Origin: Duganella sp. BJB476
GTDB lineage: Bacteria > Pseudomonadota > Gammaproteobacteria > Burkholderiales > Burkholderiaceae_D
Assembly (NCBI RefSeq): GCF_003416895.1
Contig: NZ_QVIO01000001.1
Coordinates: forward strand, 1,674,001-1,738,000
Reading direction: 5' to 3'
DNA: 64,000 bases
A model generated the notes under the pieces. The model saw only the letters and a list, made by a program, of their open reading frames with translations. It was not told the DNA's origin and did not search any database. Positions 37,532 through 47,328 of this stretch are shown here, piece by piece (the stretch's first letter is position 1; every line of letters begins with the position of its first letter). A program made the translations under genes and the position numbers.

Positions 37532-38800
37532 TTAATTCTCACCAGACGCTTTGGCCTGATCTTGGTAGATCAATAAAGGTTTGGCGCCACTGGTGATCGT
37601 ATTTTCATCGATAACCACTTTAGTGACGTTGGTTTCATTTGGCAGCTCGTACATGGTATCGAGCAGCGCGTGTTCCAGGATCGAACGCAGGCCGCGCGCG
37701 CCGGTCTTGCGGGCCAGCGCTTTCTTGGCGATGGCATGCAGGGCGGCCGGACGGATTTCCAGTTCGGCGCCTTCCATGTCCAGCAGCTTGGCGTACTGTT
37801 TGACCAGTGCGTTCTTCGGCTCGACCAGGATCTGGATCAGCGCTTCCTCGGTCAGTTCCGACAGCGTGGCGACCACCGGCAGGCGGCCCACCAGCTCGGG
37901 AATCAGGCCGAACTTGATCAGATCTTCCGGTTCCGCTTCCAGCAGCACGTCGCTGGCGCTGCGTTCCTTCTTGCTCTTCACGCTGGCCGAGAAACCGATG
38001 CCGGATTTTTCCGAGCGGTTGGAAATCACCTTGGCCAGGCCGTCGAACGCGCCGCCGCAGATGAACATGATGTTGGTGGTGTCGATCTGCACGAAATCCT
38101 GGTTAGGATGCTTGCGGCCGCCTTGTGGCGGCACCGACGCCATCGTGCCTTCGATCAGTTTCAGCAGCGCCTGTTGCACGCCCTCGCCCGACACGTCGCG
38201 GGTGATCGATGGGTTGTCCGATTTGCGCGAGATCTTGTCGATCTCATCGATGTAGACGATGCCGCGTTGGGCTTTTTCCACATCGTAGTTGCAGCTCTGC
38301 AACAGTTTCTGGATGATATTCTCAACATCCTCGCCCACATAACCGGCTTCGGTCAGCGTGGTGGCGTCGGCGATGACGAACGGCACGTTCAGCATGCGGG
38401 CCAGGGTCTGGGCCAGCAGGGTCTTGCCCGAGCCGGTAGGACCGACCAGCAAGATGTTGCTCTTGGCCAGTTCGATGTCGTCTTTCTTACCCAGGTGCTT
38501 GAGGCGCTTGTAGTGGTTGTACACCGCCACCGACAGGATGCGCTTGGCCGTTTGCTGGCCAATGACGTACTGGTCCAGCAAGTCCTTGATTTCATGCGGG
38601 GTCGGCAGGTCCGACTTGGCGCCCGTGACCGACTCGATGGCCGAGGTTTCATCGCGGATGATGTCATTGCACAGGTCGATGCATTCGTCGCAGATGAAGA
38701 CCGATGGGCCGGCGATGAGTTTCTTTACCTCGTGCTGGCTCTTGCCGCAAAACGAGCAGTACAGTAATTTTTCGCCGCTGGAGGATTTTTTGTCTGACAT
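37532..38800 (-). CDS. clpX: ATP-dependent unfoldase ClpX
   Basis: Hexameric AAA+ unfoldase that feeds tagged proteins to ClpP. The 422 residues begin with the C4 zinc-binding domain (YCSFCGKSQ and CDECIDLC, about residues 15-40), then Walker A GPTGSGKT (about 117), Walker [10 protein letters not shown] and the sensor region. The ClpP-docking loop of the IGF type reads SGIGFSA here. It lies downstream of clpP, with a terminator between the two (38906-38948), so read-through or a separate promoter is needed. Confidence 0.98.
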   Translation of the reverse strand: MSDKKSSSGEKLLYCSFCGKSQHEVKKLIAGPSVFICDECIDLCNDIIRDETSAIESVTGAKSDLPTPHEIKDLLDQYVIGQQTAKRILSVAVYNHYKRLKHLGKKDDIELAKSNILLVGPTGSGKTLLAQTLARMLNVPFVIADATTLTEAGYVGEDVENIIQKLLQSCNYDVEKAQRGIVYIDEIDKISRKSDNPSITRDVSGEGVQQALLKLIEGTMASVPPQGGRKHPNQDFVQIDTTNIMFICGGAFDGLAKVISNRSEKSGIGFSASVKSKKERSASDVLLEAEPEDLIKFGLIPELVGRLPVVATLSELTEEALIQILVEPKNALVKQYAKLLDMEGAELEIRPAALHAIAKKALARKTGARGLRSILEHALLDTMYELPNETNVTKVVIDENTITSGAKPLLIYQDQAKASGEN

Positions 38801-38905
38801 GGGGCAGTTTTCTTTGGGTTACAGAATGGCTTAGCTGTTGCCAGGAAGCAGGTAATCGACCGAATTGGCGTCTGGAAAAGCCCGCCTATGACTACATGCT
38901 ACCCG

Positions 38906-38948
38906 AAATAAAAACGAAACGCCCGAACGATTAATCGCCCGGGCGTTT
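38906..38948 (-). terminator. Terminator between clpP and clpX
   Basis: AAACGCCCG pairs with CGGGCGTTT around an inner CGATTAATCG palindrome. CGTTTTTATTT follows on the minus strand, 25 bases past the clpP stop. It would lower clpX relative to clpP. Confidence 0.8.
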
Positions 38949-38973
38949 TTTTAGCAATGCTGCGAAGGAAGCA

Positions 38974-39591
38974 TCAAGCCCGGTTGGACAACATTTTGTC
39001 GATCAAACCGTACTCTACAGCCTCTTCCGCCGACATGAAACGATCACGATCGGTGTCTTTGGCGATCTGCTCGACGGTTTGACCCGTGCGTTCAGCCATG
39101 ATCGAGTTCAGACGGTGGCGCAGATACAGGATTTCCTTGGCCTGGATTTCGATATCCGAAGCCATGCCCTGCGAGCCGCCGGACGGCTGGTGGATCATGA
39201 TGCGCGAGTTCGGCAGCGAGAAACGCTTGCCCTTGGCGCCGGCTGCCAGCAGGAAGGCGCCCATCGAGGCGGCCATACCGGTGCACAGCGTCGACACGTC
39301 AGGCTTGATGAACTGCATCGTATCGAAGATCGCCAGACCGGCCGAAACCGAGCCGCCTGGGGAGTTGATGTACAGCGAGATATCCTTGTCCGGATTTTCG
39401 CTCTCGAGGAACAGCAACTGGGCGACGATCAGGTTCGCCATCTGGTCGTTGACGGGGCCGACCATGAAGATTACGCGTTCCTTCAACAGGCGCGAGTAAA
39501 TATCATAGGAGCGCTCGCCGCGGCCGCTTTGTTCGACCACCATCGGCACCAGGCCGAGCATTTCAGTGTCCAGCGCCGGATTACGGTTCAT
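38974..39591 (-). CDS. clpP: ATP-dependent Clp protease proteolytic subunit ClpP
   Basis: Tetradecameric serine protease core, partner of ClpX. The catalytic triad is visible: Ser in [11 protein letters not shown], His in MIHQPSGG and Asp in DTDRDRFMS. Two starts are possible: ATG at 39600 directly abuts AAGGAA, so the ATG at 39591, nine bases from that ribosome site, is preferred and gives 205 residues. It follows tig with 73 bases between, the classic tig-clpP-clpX order. Confidence 0.97.
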   Translation of the reverse strand: MNRNPALDTEMLGLVPMVVEQSGRGERSYDIYSRLLKERVIFMVGPVNDQMANLIVAQLLFLESENPDKDISLYINSPGGSVSAGLAIFDTMQFIKPDVSTLCTGMAASMGAFLLAAGAKGKRFSLPNSRIMIHQPSGGSQGMASDIEIQAKEILYLRHRLNSIMAERTGQTVEQIAKDTDRDRFMSAEEAVEYGLIDKMLSNRA

Positions 39592-39664
39592 ACCAGTCAT
39601 TCCATTTCCTTGTGAAGCAGCTAGAGGCCGGAGACTTAATCTTACATCATCCGGCCGCGCTGGA

Positions 39665-41005
39665 TTACGCTTGTGCGTTGCTTCCCATCAGTTCGTCGAA
39701 GGCCACAACCTTGGACGAAGTTTTCGACAGGCCCAGGACGTAGTTAACGACGTTTTCTTCCAATACAAGGGCTTCGACTTCAGCCAGACGACGACGATCG
39801 CTGTAGTAGTACTTCAGCACTTCGCGTGGATCTTCGTAGCTCTGTGCGAAGTCTTCAACTTGTGCTTTGACTTGTTCAGGCTGGGCTTGCAGCTTGTTCT
39901 CGCCGACCAGTTGCGACAGGATCAGGCCCAGGCGTACGCGACGCTCGGCTTTTTCTGCGAACAGTTCTGGTGGGAACGGGATGTCCTTGACGTTCATGCC
40001 GCGCTGAGCCATGTCTTGACGGGTCATTTCGGCCAGGCGCTCGGTGTCTTGGGCGATCAGGGCTTGTGGCACGTCCAGGGTGGCGGTTTTCACCAGCGCA
40101 TCCATCACGGCTTCCTTGTTGCGGGCTTTAACACGGCCGGCAACTTCGCGTTCCAGGTTGACTTTGATGTCTTCGCGCATTTTAGCGACGTCGCCATCGG
40201 CCACGCCCAGCGACTTGGCGAATTCGCCGTCGACTTCCGGCAGGTGTGCCCATTCCAGTTTCTTCAGGGTGATGGTGAACGATGCGGTTTTGCCGGCAAC
40301 GTCTTTACCATGGTAGTCCTCTGGGAAAGCCAGTGGGAAGGTCTTGGCTTCGCCGACTTTCAGGCCTACGGTGGCTGCTTCGAATTCTGGCAGCATGCGG
40401 CCTTCGCCCAGCACGAAAGCGTAGTCTTCAGCTTTGCCGCCTGGGAATTCAACGCCGTCGATCGAGCCGACGAAGTCGACGGTCACGCGGTCGCCGTTGG
40501 CAGCAATCGCTGCGCCGCCGTCGCCGTGTTCGCCAGCTTCACCCTTGGTGTGGAAATGCACGCGCTGTTTGCGCAGGATTTCGATGGTTTTGTCGATTTC
40601 GGTTTCCGAAACGTCAGCCTTGACGGTTTCGATTTCCACGGTGGTCAGGTCGCCAACGACGACTTCCGGGTAGATTTCGAAGGTTGCGTCGAAGGCCAGT
40701 ACGCCTTCTGCCGACTCTTCCTTAGGCTCGATGCGTGGGTAGCCTGCTACGCGCAGTTCGGCGGAATTGGCGGCGTCGTTGAAAGCACGGCCAACTTTAT
40801 CGTTCAGCACTTCGGTCTCGATCTGATAACCGTATTGTGCTGCGACCATTTTCATAGGAACTTTACCCGGACGGAAGCCTGGTGCCTTAGCCGATTTGGC
40901 TTGCACTTTCAGACGCTTCTCAACTTCAGCGCGGACCTCGGTCAGCGGGAAGGAGATCGTGATACGACGTTCGAGTTTGCCTAAGGTTTCGACTGCAGTT
41001 GCCAT
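39665..41005 (-). CDS. tig: Trigger factor
   Basis: Ribosome-bound chaperone and peptidyl-prolyl isomerase for nascent chains, 446 residues. The N-terminal ribosome-binding domain carries the signature GFRPGKVP (about residue 44). An FKBP-type PPIase domain (about 160-245, [21 protein letters not shown]) and the helical C-domain follow. The start at 41005 gives [14 protein letters not shown], the usual N-terminus; a TTG or ATG further up is not needed. tRNA-Leu ends 32 bases upstream on the same strand, so both probably share a transcript. Confidence 0.97.
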   Translation of the reverse strand: MATAVETLGKLERRITISFPLTEVRAEVEKRLKVQAKSAKAPGFRPGKVPMKMVAAQYGYQIETEVLNDKVGRAFNDAANSAELRVAGYPRIEPKEESAEGVLAFDATFEIYPEVVVGDLTTVEIETVKADVSETEIDKTIEILRKQRVHFHTKGEAGEHGDGGAAIAANGDRVTVDFVGSIDGVEFPGGKAEDYAFVLGEGRMLPEFEAATVGLKVGEAKTFPLAFPEDYHGKDVAGKTASFTITLKKLEWAHLPEVDGEFAKSLGVADGDVAKMREDIKVNLEREVAGRVKARNKEAVMDALVKTATLDVPQALIAQDTERLAEMTRQDMAQRGMNVKDIPFPPELFAEKAERRVRLGLILSQLVGENKLQAQPEQVKAQVEDFAQSYEDPREVLKYYYSDRRRLAEVEALVLEENVVNYVLGLSKTSSKVVAFDELMGSNAQA

Positions 41006-41037
41006 GTAAAAATCGTCCAAAAAAATAGTAATACAGT

Positions 41038-41124
41038 TGGTGCGAGGAGGGGGACTCGAACCCCCACACCATTGCTGGCGTCAGGACCTAAACCTGGTGC
41101 GTCTACCAATTTCGCCATCCTCGC
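41038..41124 (-). tRNA. tRNA-Leu (TAG)
   Basis: An 87-base class II tRNA with a long variable arm and encoded CCA. Acceptor stem GCGAGGA / TCCTCGC and anticodon loop TTTAGGT (anticodon TAG) are visible. It lies directly upstream of tig. Confidence 0.96.
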
Positions 41125-41136
41125 GGCATGTTTGCA

Positions 41137-41175
41137 CAAAAGCAAAGGGCGACCCGTAAGTGAAAACGGTCGCCC
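41137..41175 (-). terminator. Terminator after the RND genes, before tRNA-Leu
   Basis: An 8-bp stem GGGCGACC / GGTCGCCC with a 13-base loop, followed on the minus strand by TTTGCTTTTG. It ends about 12-22 bases before the tRNA-Leu 5' end. Confidence 0.75.
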
Positions 41176-41286
41176 TATTCCCGCTGAACTCTGCGGGAGC
41201 TTTCAACTTCAACGCGGTATTTTAACGGGTTTTTCAGCGAAATGTGACGATTTTTAATATGTCGCCAACATTCCGCTGATTTTTCC

Positions 41287-44200
41287 TTATTTCACCGGCT
41301 TTTTCACTCTAAACCACGCCGCATACAACGCTGGCAGGAATAATAAAGTCAATGCTGTCGCTAATATCAGACCGCCCATGATGGCCACCGCCATCGGCCC
41401 CCAGAATACCGAGCGCGACAACGGGATCATCGCCAGCGCCGCCGCCGCGGCCGTCAGGATGATAGGACGGCAACGGCGCACCGCAGATTCGACGATCGCG
41501 GTCCACGGATCGTGGCCGGCCTTGATATCCTGCTCGATCTGGTCGACCAGGATCACCGAGTTACGGATGATCATGCCGAACAGCGCGATGATGCCCAGGT
41601 TGGCCACAAAGCCCAGCGGACGCCCCAGCACCAGCAGCGCCATCGCCGCCCCCGCCACACCCAATGGGCCGGTCAGGAACACCAGCAGCGCCCGCGAGAA
41701 GCTGTGCAGTTGCAGCATCAGCAGCGTGAAGATGATGAAGATCGCCAGCGGCAGGTTGGCCGCGATCGACGCTTCCGCCGTGCCGCTGTCGGCCGCCGCA
41801 CCCTTGACGGTGATGGCATAGCCGGCCGGCAGGTTGGCGCGCAGCTCCTTCAGCTTCGGCTCGATCTGGCCGGAGACGGTCGGGCCCTGGATGTTGTCGG
41901 CCACGTCGGACTGCACGGTGATTGCCCATTCACGCCCTTCCCGCCACACCACGCCCGGCTCCCACACGAAGTGCGCGCGGGCCAGCTGGCTGATCGGCAC
42001 CGACTTGCCGCTGGCGGTCGGAATATTCGTATCGTTCAGGATCGAGATGGTGTTGCGCTCCTCGATCGGCTGGCGGATCTGGATGTCGATCAGCTTGATG
42101 TCCTCGCGGAACTGGCCGATGGTGGTGCCCGACAGGATGGTGTTCGCGGCCCGCATCACGGTCTGCGAAGTCACGCCCAGCGCACGCATCTTGTCCTGAT
42201 CCAGGTCCAGACGCAGCACCTTGATCGATTCATTCCAGTTGTCGTTGACGCCCAGCGTGTTCGGATTGGCGCGCATGATGTCCTTCACCTGGTCGGCGAT
42301 GGCGCGCACCTTCTCCACTTCGCCGCCGGTCACGCGGAACTGCACCGGATACGGCACCGGCGGCCCGTTCGGCAGCAACTTGACGCGGCCGCGCACTTCC
42401 GGGAAATCGTGCTTGAAGATGTCGACGATCTTGTCGCGCAGCGCGCTGCGGGCCTTCAGGTCCTTCGGCAGCACGACGATCTGCGACACGTTAGTCTGCG
42501 GGAAGATCTGGTCCAGCGGCAGGTAGAAGCGCGGCGAACCGGTGCCGACGTAGCTGGTCACGCTGACCACGCCTTCCTGCTTGCGAATAAAGGCTTCGAA
42601 TTTCTTCACCTGCGCCTCGTTGGCGGAGAAGGTCGTGCCTTCCGGCGTCCACAGCTCGACCATCAGCTCGGGGCGGCTGGAATCCGGGAAGAACTGCTTC
42701 TCGATGAACTTGAAGCCGTACACGCCCAGCGCGAACACCACCAGCGTTGCGACAATGGTGGTCTTGCGATACTCGACGCACCAGTTGACCACCGCGCGGA
42801 ACTTGCGGAAGCCCGGCGTGTCGAACAGGTCGTGCTCGCTGCCGCCGTCGGCGTGTGGCTTAACCTTCAGCAGCACGTAGCCGATGTAAGGCGTGAACAC
42901 CACCGCCACCACCCACGAAATCACCAGCGCCAAGGCGTTGACCGAGAACAGCGAGAAGGTGTACTCGCCGGCCGCCGACTTGGCCAGGCCGATCGGCAGG
43001 AAGCCCGCCACCGTGATCAGGGTGCCAGTCAACATCGGGATCGCGGTCGAGGTGTAGGCGAAGGTGGCGGCATCGAAGCGCGACATGCCCTCCTCCATCT
43101 TGCGCACCATCATTTCAACGGCGATGATGGCGTCGTCCACCAGCAGGCCCAGCGCGATGATCAGCGCGCCCAGCGAAATCTTGTGCAGGTCGATGTCCAG
43201 CATGCGCATGCACAGGAAGGTAACCGACAGCACCAGCGGAATGGTCAGCGCCACCACCAGGCCGGGACGCACGTCCAGCCGCAGCTTGGGCTTGGTATGC
43301 AGGCCCAGCGCGACAAAGCTGACGGCCAGCACGATCAGCACCGCTTCGATCAGCGTGTGCACGAACTCGCCCACCGAGGCCTTGACGGCTTCAGGCTGGT
43401 CGGACACGCGCTCGAGCTCGATACCGACCGGCAGCTTGGCCTTCATCGCGGCGACGGTCTTCTCCATGTGCTTGCCGAGCTGGATGATGTTGCCGCCCTT
43501 TTCCATCGACACGCCCAGGCCGATCACTTCCTTGCCGTTGAAGCGCATCTTGTTACCCGGCGGGTCCTGGTACTGGCGCTTGATGGTGGCGAAGTCGCCC
43601 AGGCGGAAGGTGGTGCCGTTGGCGCGCAGTTCCAGCTCTTCCAGGTCCTTGACGGTTTTCAGCGCGCCGGTCACGCGCACTTGCAGATTGTCGGTCGGTG
43701 TGACCAGCACGCCGGTCGCCTCCACCGTGTTCTGGGTGGCGATCTGGTTGGCGATGGCTTCGATCGGTATGCCCAGCTGGGCGAACTTCTTGTGCGAGAA
43801 CTCGATATTGATCTTCTCGTCCTGCACGCCGAACAGCTCGACCTTGGACACCAGCGGCACGCCCAGCAGCTGCTGGCGCACGAAGTCGGCGTAGTCCTTC
43901 ATCTCGGCATAGGTGAAGCCGTCGCCGGACAGCGCGAAGATCGAGCCGTAGGTATCACCGAACTCATCGTTGAAGAACGGACCCTGCACGCCCGGCGGCA
44001 AGGTGCCGCGGATGTCGCCGATCTTCTTGCGCACCTGGTACCACGATTGCGCCACTTCCTTGGGCGGCGCCGATTCGCGCAGCTTCAGGATGATGGTGGT
44101 CTCGCCAGGTTTGGAGTAGCTGCTGATCTCGTCGATATCCGGCGTCTCCTGCAGCTTCTTCTCAAGCTTGTCGGTGACCTGCTCGGCCATTTGCAGCGAG

Positions 44201-44376
44201 GTCGCGCCCGGCCAGTTGGCCCGCACCACCATCGCGCGGAAGGTGAATGGCGGATCTTCATCCTGGCCCAGGTTGGAATAGCTGAGCATGCCGCCTATCA
44301 GCAGCACCGTGATCAGGTAGCGCGTCAGCGGGATGTGCTCCAGCGCCCAGCGTGAGAGATTGAAGCCGCCCATCAT
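41287..44376 (-). CDS. RND-family efflux transporter permease
   Basis: Inner-membrane proton-driven pump of 1029 residues with the AcrB-type duplicated layout: helix 1 near residue 20, a large periplasmic loop, six helices (about 330-540), a second periplasmic loop, six more helices (about 855-1020). The helix 4 motif GLLVDDAIIAVEMMVRKMEEG holds the proton-relay acidic pair. This belongs to the AcrB/AcrD/AcrF superfamily, in a branch with a short N-terminus (LSRWALEHIPLTRYL). It overlaps the adaptor gene by 4 bases. No outer-membrane TolC-type gene follows, so an unlinked channel is needed. Substrate unknown. Confidence 0.92.
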   Translation of the reverse strand: MMGGFNLSRWALEHIPLTRYLITVLLIGGMLSYSNLGQDEDPPFTFRAMVVRANWPGATSLQMAEQVTDKLEKKLQETPDIDEISSYSKPGETTIILKLRESAPPKEVAQSWYQVRKKIGDIRGTLPPGVQGPFFNDEFGDTYGSIFALSGDGFTYAEMKDYADFVRQQLLGVPLVSKVELFGVQDEKINIEFSHKKFAQLGIPIEAIANQIATQNTVEATGVLVTPTDNLQVRVTGALKTVKDLEELELRANGTTFRLGDFATIKRQYQDPPGNKMRFNGKEVIGLGVSMEKGGNIIQLGKHMEKTVAAMKAKLPVGIELERVSDQPEAVKASVGEFVHTLIEAVLIVLAVSFVALGLHTKPKLRLDVRPGLVVALTIPLVLSVTFLCMRMLDIDLHKISLGALIIALGLLVDDAIIAVEMMVRKMEEGMSRFDAATFAYTSTAIPMLTGTLITVAGFLPIGLAKSAAGEYTFSLFSVNALALVISWVVAVVFTPYIGYVLLKVKPHADGGSEHDLFDTPGFRKFRAVVNWCVEYRKTTIVATLVVFALGVYGFKFIEKQFFPDSSRPELMVELWTPEGTTFSANEAQVKKFEAFIRKQEGVVSVTSYVGTGSPRFYLPLDQIFPQTNVSQIVVLPKDLKARSALRDKIVDIFKHDFPEVRGRVKLLPNGPPVPYPVQFRVTGGEVEKVRAIADQVKDIMRANPNTLGVNDNWNESIKVLRLDLDQDKMRALGVTSQTVMRAANTILSGTTIGQFREDIKLIDIQIRQPIEERNTISILNDTNIPTASGKSVPISQLARAHFVWEPGVVWREGREWAITVQSDVADNIQGPTVSGQIEPKLKELRANLPAGYAITVKGAAADSGTAEASIAANLPLAIFIIFTLLMLQLHSFSRALLVFLTGPLGVAGAAMALLVLGRPLGFVANLGIIALFGMIIRNSVILVDQIEQDIKAGHDPWTAIVESAVRRCRPIILTAAAAALAMIPLSRSVFWGPMAVAIMGGLILATALTLLFLPALYAAWFRVKKPVK

Positions 44377-45515
44377 TTGGCGGTCCCCGCCACGACCGGG
44401 GCTGGGGCTGGAGTCGAGGTCGCAGGCAAGTCGTTACCGAGGATCTTGACCTTCTGGCCCGGCTTGAGCAGGTTGACACCTGCCGTGACCACCGTCTGGC
44501 CAACCTTGACGCCGCTGGCCAGCACGATATCGTTGCCGGCCGCGCCGGCGATGGTCACCGGCACCAGCTTGACGACGCCGCCCTCGACCACCCACACCGA
44601 CGAGGCCGATTTTTCATAGTACAGCGCCGTCAGCGGCACCTTGATCTGCGGCGTGGCGGTCTTGGAGGCGAACTGCACCACGGCGGTCATGCCCAGCTTG
44701 GCTTCGGCCAGCGAGTCCGGAATCGAGACCTTGACGGTGTAAGTACGGGTCGATGGATCGGCCACCGGCGAAATTTCGCGGATCTTGCCGGCCACGGCGT
44801 TTTTCGGATCGGCCCACAGCCGCACCTGCACGTCCGGCACACGGCGCAAGGTCTCGACCTTGTCTTCCGGCAGGCCGATGACGATTTCCTTCTCGCCCTG
44901 TCTGGCGACGCGCACCACGGGCGTGCCCGGCTGCACCACCTGGCCGACTTCGGCATCGACCGCTGTCACCACACCGTCAACATCGGACACTAAACTGGCA
45001 TAGCCGGCCTGGTTGGACTGGCCGCGATAAGCCGCCTGCGAGGCGTCCACATTGGCTTGCGCCGCCTTGAAGGTGGAATCCTTGGCGTCCAGCACGGCCT
45101 GGCTGACGAAGTTCTTGCTGCGCAGCTCCTGATAGCGCTTGAGTTCGGACTTGGCCAGGTCGCGGTTGGTCTCGGCGGCGCGCAGGCCGGCCAGCGCCTG
45201 GGCCTGCGACAACTGCAAGTCCTGCGGATCGAGCTGCATCAGCACCTGGCCATGCTTGACCAGGGTGCCGACGTCGACCTTGCGGGTGACGATCTTGCCG
45301 CCGACGCGGAAGGCCAGCCGCGATTCCACGCGGGCGCGCACCTCGCCGGAAAACTCGGCGTTGACGTCGACATCGCTGCTGGTGAGCACGATGGCGCGCA
45401 CCGGGCGGATGTCTTCGGTTTTCTCGGCGGGCTTGGAGCAACCGGCCAGGACGGCGGCGGTTAAAACGCTCAGTATGAGGGGGTAAATCTGACGCTGTTT
45501 TTTAAAGGCGACCAC
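44373..45515 (-). CDS. RND efflux periplasmic adaptor lipoprotein
   Basis: Membrane-fusion protein of 380 residues linking the permease to an outer-membrane channel. It starts with a lipoprotein signal (lipobox VLAGCS, Cys about residue 25), then lipoyl-like halves around a coiled-coil hairpin (about 90-170), a beta-barrel and a membrane-proximal domain. The GTG at 45515 is chosen because AAAGGA lies seven bases upstream and it gives a proper basic signal N-region (MVAFKKQRQ). An ATG 13 codons earlier would lengthen the signal. The gene precedes and overlaps the permease and diverges from hpnC. Confidence 0.9.
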   Translation of the reverse strand: MVAFKKQRQIYPLILSVLTAAVLAGCSKPAEKTEDIRPVRAIVLTSSDVDVNAEFSGEVRARVESRLAFRVGGKIVTRKVDVGTLVKHGQVLMQLDPQDLQLSQAQALAGLRAAETNRDLAKSELKRYQELRSKNFVSQAVLDAKDSTFKAAQANVDASQAAYRGQSNQAGYASLVSDVDGVVTAVDAEVGQVVQPGTPVVRVARQGEKEIVIGLPEDKVETLRRVPDVQVRLWADPKNAVAGKIREISPVADPSTRTYTVKVSIPDSLAEAKLGMTAVVQFASKTATPQIKVPLTALYYEKSASSVWVVEGGVVKLVPVTIAGAAGNDIVLASGVKVGQTVVTAGVNLLKPGQKVKILGNDLPATSTPAPAPVVAGTAK

Positions 45516-45575
45516 GGTGTATTCCTTTAGCTTGCTCTGGAGTGTAGATGGCACTACTATTACGGCTCGGAAATT

Positions 45576-45645
45576 AATGACTTTCCGTTAATTTATTATA
45601 TGCCGAGCGTATCCGTTTGCAAATGACTTTCGCGTCATTAATTTT
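45576..45645. promoter_or_regulatory. Repeated motif in the RND-hpnC divergent region
   Basis: AATGACTTTCCGTTAATTT (45576-45594) and AATGACTTTC-GCGTCA-TTAATTTT (45622-45645) share their flanks. Each is also a partial inverted repeat (AATTAA...TTAATT and AATGAC...GTCATT). They may be operator copies for one or both divergent units. Confidence 0.4.
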
Positions 45646-45671
45646 AACTATGCTTTTTAGCAATACAATTT

Positions 45672-46514
45672 ATGCCGGTTGAACACTACGAAAATTTCCC
45701 TGTTGCATCATTTTTGCTGCCGAGCCGCTTGCGTCCGGCGGTGGAAGCGATCTACGCCTTCGCCCGCAGCGCCGACGACCTGGCCGACGAGGGCGACGCC
45801 ACGCCGGAACAGCGGCTGGCCGCACTGAACTCCTACGAGGCGGCGTTGGCGCACATCGAGGCGGGCGGCACGGGCCATGAACCGATGTTCGAACGGCTGG
45901 CGCAGGTGATCCGCGAATACGAGTTGCCGGTCAAGCCGCTGTACGAGTTGCTGTCGGCCTTCAAGCAGGACGTGCTGGTGAGCCGCTACGCGACCTACGA
46001 CGCGCTGCTGGACTATTGCGCCCGCTCGGCCAACCCGGTCGGCTTCCTGATGCTGCACCTGTACGGCCAGGCCGACGAGGAAAACATCCGCGATTCCGAC
46101 GCCATCTGCACGGCGCTGCAACTGATCAACTTCCTGCAAGATGTGGCGATCGACATCCATAAAGAGCGCATCTACATCCCGCTGGAGGATTTGAACCGCT
46201 ACGCGATCTCGCCGGCGGCGCTCGACCACTCCAGCGCCCGGCCGCGCTGGCGCTCGATGATGAAGTTTGAAGTGGACCGCGCCCGCGCACTGATGCTGAG
46301 CGGCGCGCCGCTGGCCTTGCGCCTGAACGGCCGCATCGGTTTCGAGCTGCGCATGGTGGTGCAAGGCGGTTTGCGCATCCTGGACGCCATCGAGGCGGCC
46401 GAATACGACGTCTTCCTGCACCGCCCCAAGCTGGCCAAGCGCGACTGGCTGGGCATCTTCTGGGCCGCCGTGCGGATGAAAAAGCAGATGAAAGCCGTGT
46501 TCAAACCCGCATGA
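45672..46514 (+). CDS. hpnC: Hydroxysqualene synthase HpnC
   Basis: Squalene/phytoene synthase family enzyme of 280 residues. In the three-enzyme bacterial route HpnC converts presqualene diphosphate to hydroxysqualene. The two aspartate-rich prenyl-diphosphate motifs are present as RSADDLADEGD (about residue 32) and NFLQDVAIDIHKERIYIP (about 154). The N-terminus VEHYENFPVASFLLPSRLR is typical of HpnC rather than HpnD. A second family member (HpnD) and HpnE follow after two unrelated small genes, so the module is complete for squalene. Cytoplasmic, membrane-associated by inference. Confidence 0.93.
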   Translation: MPVEHYENFPVASFLLPSRLRPAVEAIYAFARSADDLADEGDATPEQRLAALNSYEAALAHIEAGGTGHEPMFERLAQVIREYELPVKPLYELLSAFKQDVLVSRYATYDALLDYCARSANPVGFLMLHLYGQADEENIRDSDAICTALQLINFLQDVAIDIHKERIYIPLEDLNRYAISPAALDHSSARPRWRSMMKFEVDRARALMLSGAPLALRLNGRIGFELRMVVQGGLRILDAIEAAEYDVFLHRPKLAKRDWLGIFWAAVRMKKQMKAVFKPA

Positions 46515-46630
46515 GGCGCGCCGGGCGGCGCCTGGCTCATCCGCTGAAATAGCCGCGCACGATTAAATCGTTGCCTCTGCACAATTTCCCGTCTCCATGC
46601 TACCTTGACGGCAAATGGAGAGGTGGCATC

Positions 46631-46828
46631 ATGCGTACGGAAGATCGGTCGTCGCGACCGGATATGGCAACATCTAAAGTGGTGGAATTGGGCGTCAACC
46701 TGCTGCAAAGCCGTGGGCGGGCGTTTGCGTCGGAGTTTTTGGTGCGCAGGAATATTCCGTTCAGCGTCATCGTGCGGGTGCTGTCCGATCCGCCGGCGCG
46801 CCGGCGCGCCGGCAGCCTGCGGCGCTAG
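46631..46828 (+). CDS. Small conserved-looking hypothetical protein
   Basis: Protein of 65 residues starting at the ATG at 46631, with AGGTGG five bases upstream. The core ATSKVVELGVNLLQSRGRAFASEFLVRRNIP looks like an ordered, basic helical segment. The tail is a low-complexity stretch (PPARRRAGSLRR) encoded by a short GC repeat (three copies of a CCGGCGCG unit, about 46791-46815). An upstream ATG at 46571 has no ribosome site. No family recognised. A small regulatory or DNA-binding protein is possible but unproven. Confidence 0.55.
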   Translation: MRTEDRSSRPDMATSKVVELGVNLLQSRGRAFASEFLVRRNIPFSVIVRVLSDPPARRRAGSLRR

Positions 46829-46829
46829 C

Positions 46830-47240
46830 TTACCGCTGAGTCGGCGGCCCCTTCAGCTCGACCACATTACCCTCAGGGTCGGTCAGATAGATCGACGGCC
46901 CCTCGCCTTCCGCGCCATAGCGCGACTCGACCTGCCCGGCCGTCACGCCATGCGCCTGCAAGTGCGCGCGGATCGCCGCATCGTCGAAAGGCTCCACCCG
47001 CAGGCAGAAGTGATCCATGTTGCGCCCCTCGGCGCCCGGCGGCGCGCCGCCCATGCGCCCCAGCTTGCCGTCAACCGGCACCAGGTCGATCAGCGAACTG
47101 CCGGCGCGCAGCTGCACCAGGCCGATTTCATCCTGCCGGCGCTCGACCGGGCAACCCAGCGCACCACAGTAAAACTCCAGCATGCGCTCCAGGCTGACCA
47201 CGCGCAGCACCAGATGATCGATTTCACGAATACGTATCAT
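46830..47240 (-). CDS. VOC (glyoxalase-type) family protein
   Basis: Single-domain vicinal oxygen chelate protein of 136 residues with two beta-alpha-beta-beta-beta modules: IDHLVLRVVSLERMLEFYCGALG (start, metal His) and MDHFCLRVEPFDD (second half), ending in the conserved YLTDPEGNVVELK glutamate strand. Such proteins include glyoxalases, fosfomycin-resistance enzymes and dioxygenases; the substrate cannot be told. The start at 47240 has GGAGG eight bases upstream. It lies on the strand opposite hpnC and hpnD, splitting the squalene module. Confidence 0.85.
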   Translation of the reverse strand: MIRIREIDHLVLRVVSLERMLEFYCGALGCPVERRQDEIGLVQLRAGSSLIDLVPVDGKLGRMGGAPPGAEGRNMDHFCLRVEPFDDAAIRAHLQAHGVTAGQVESRYGAEGEGPSIYLTDPEGNVVELKGPPTQR

Positions 47241-47328
47241 GCGTCCTACCTCCATGGCGACAGAAGCCCACATTGTGACACTTAAGCTATAGAATAGCGG
47301 CTTCGATGTCATCCTTGCTTTTTTATTC

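Noticed and set aside
41512..44355. Long plus-strand open frame opposite the RND permease
   Set aside because: Low-complexity His/Arg/Gln-rich translation and no start context; an antisense artefact of high GC3.
46515..46534. AGGCGC / GCGCCT hairpin after hpnC as a terminator
   Set aside because: Only a 6-bp stem and no T-run; GC-rich sequence makes such pairs common.
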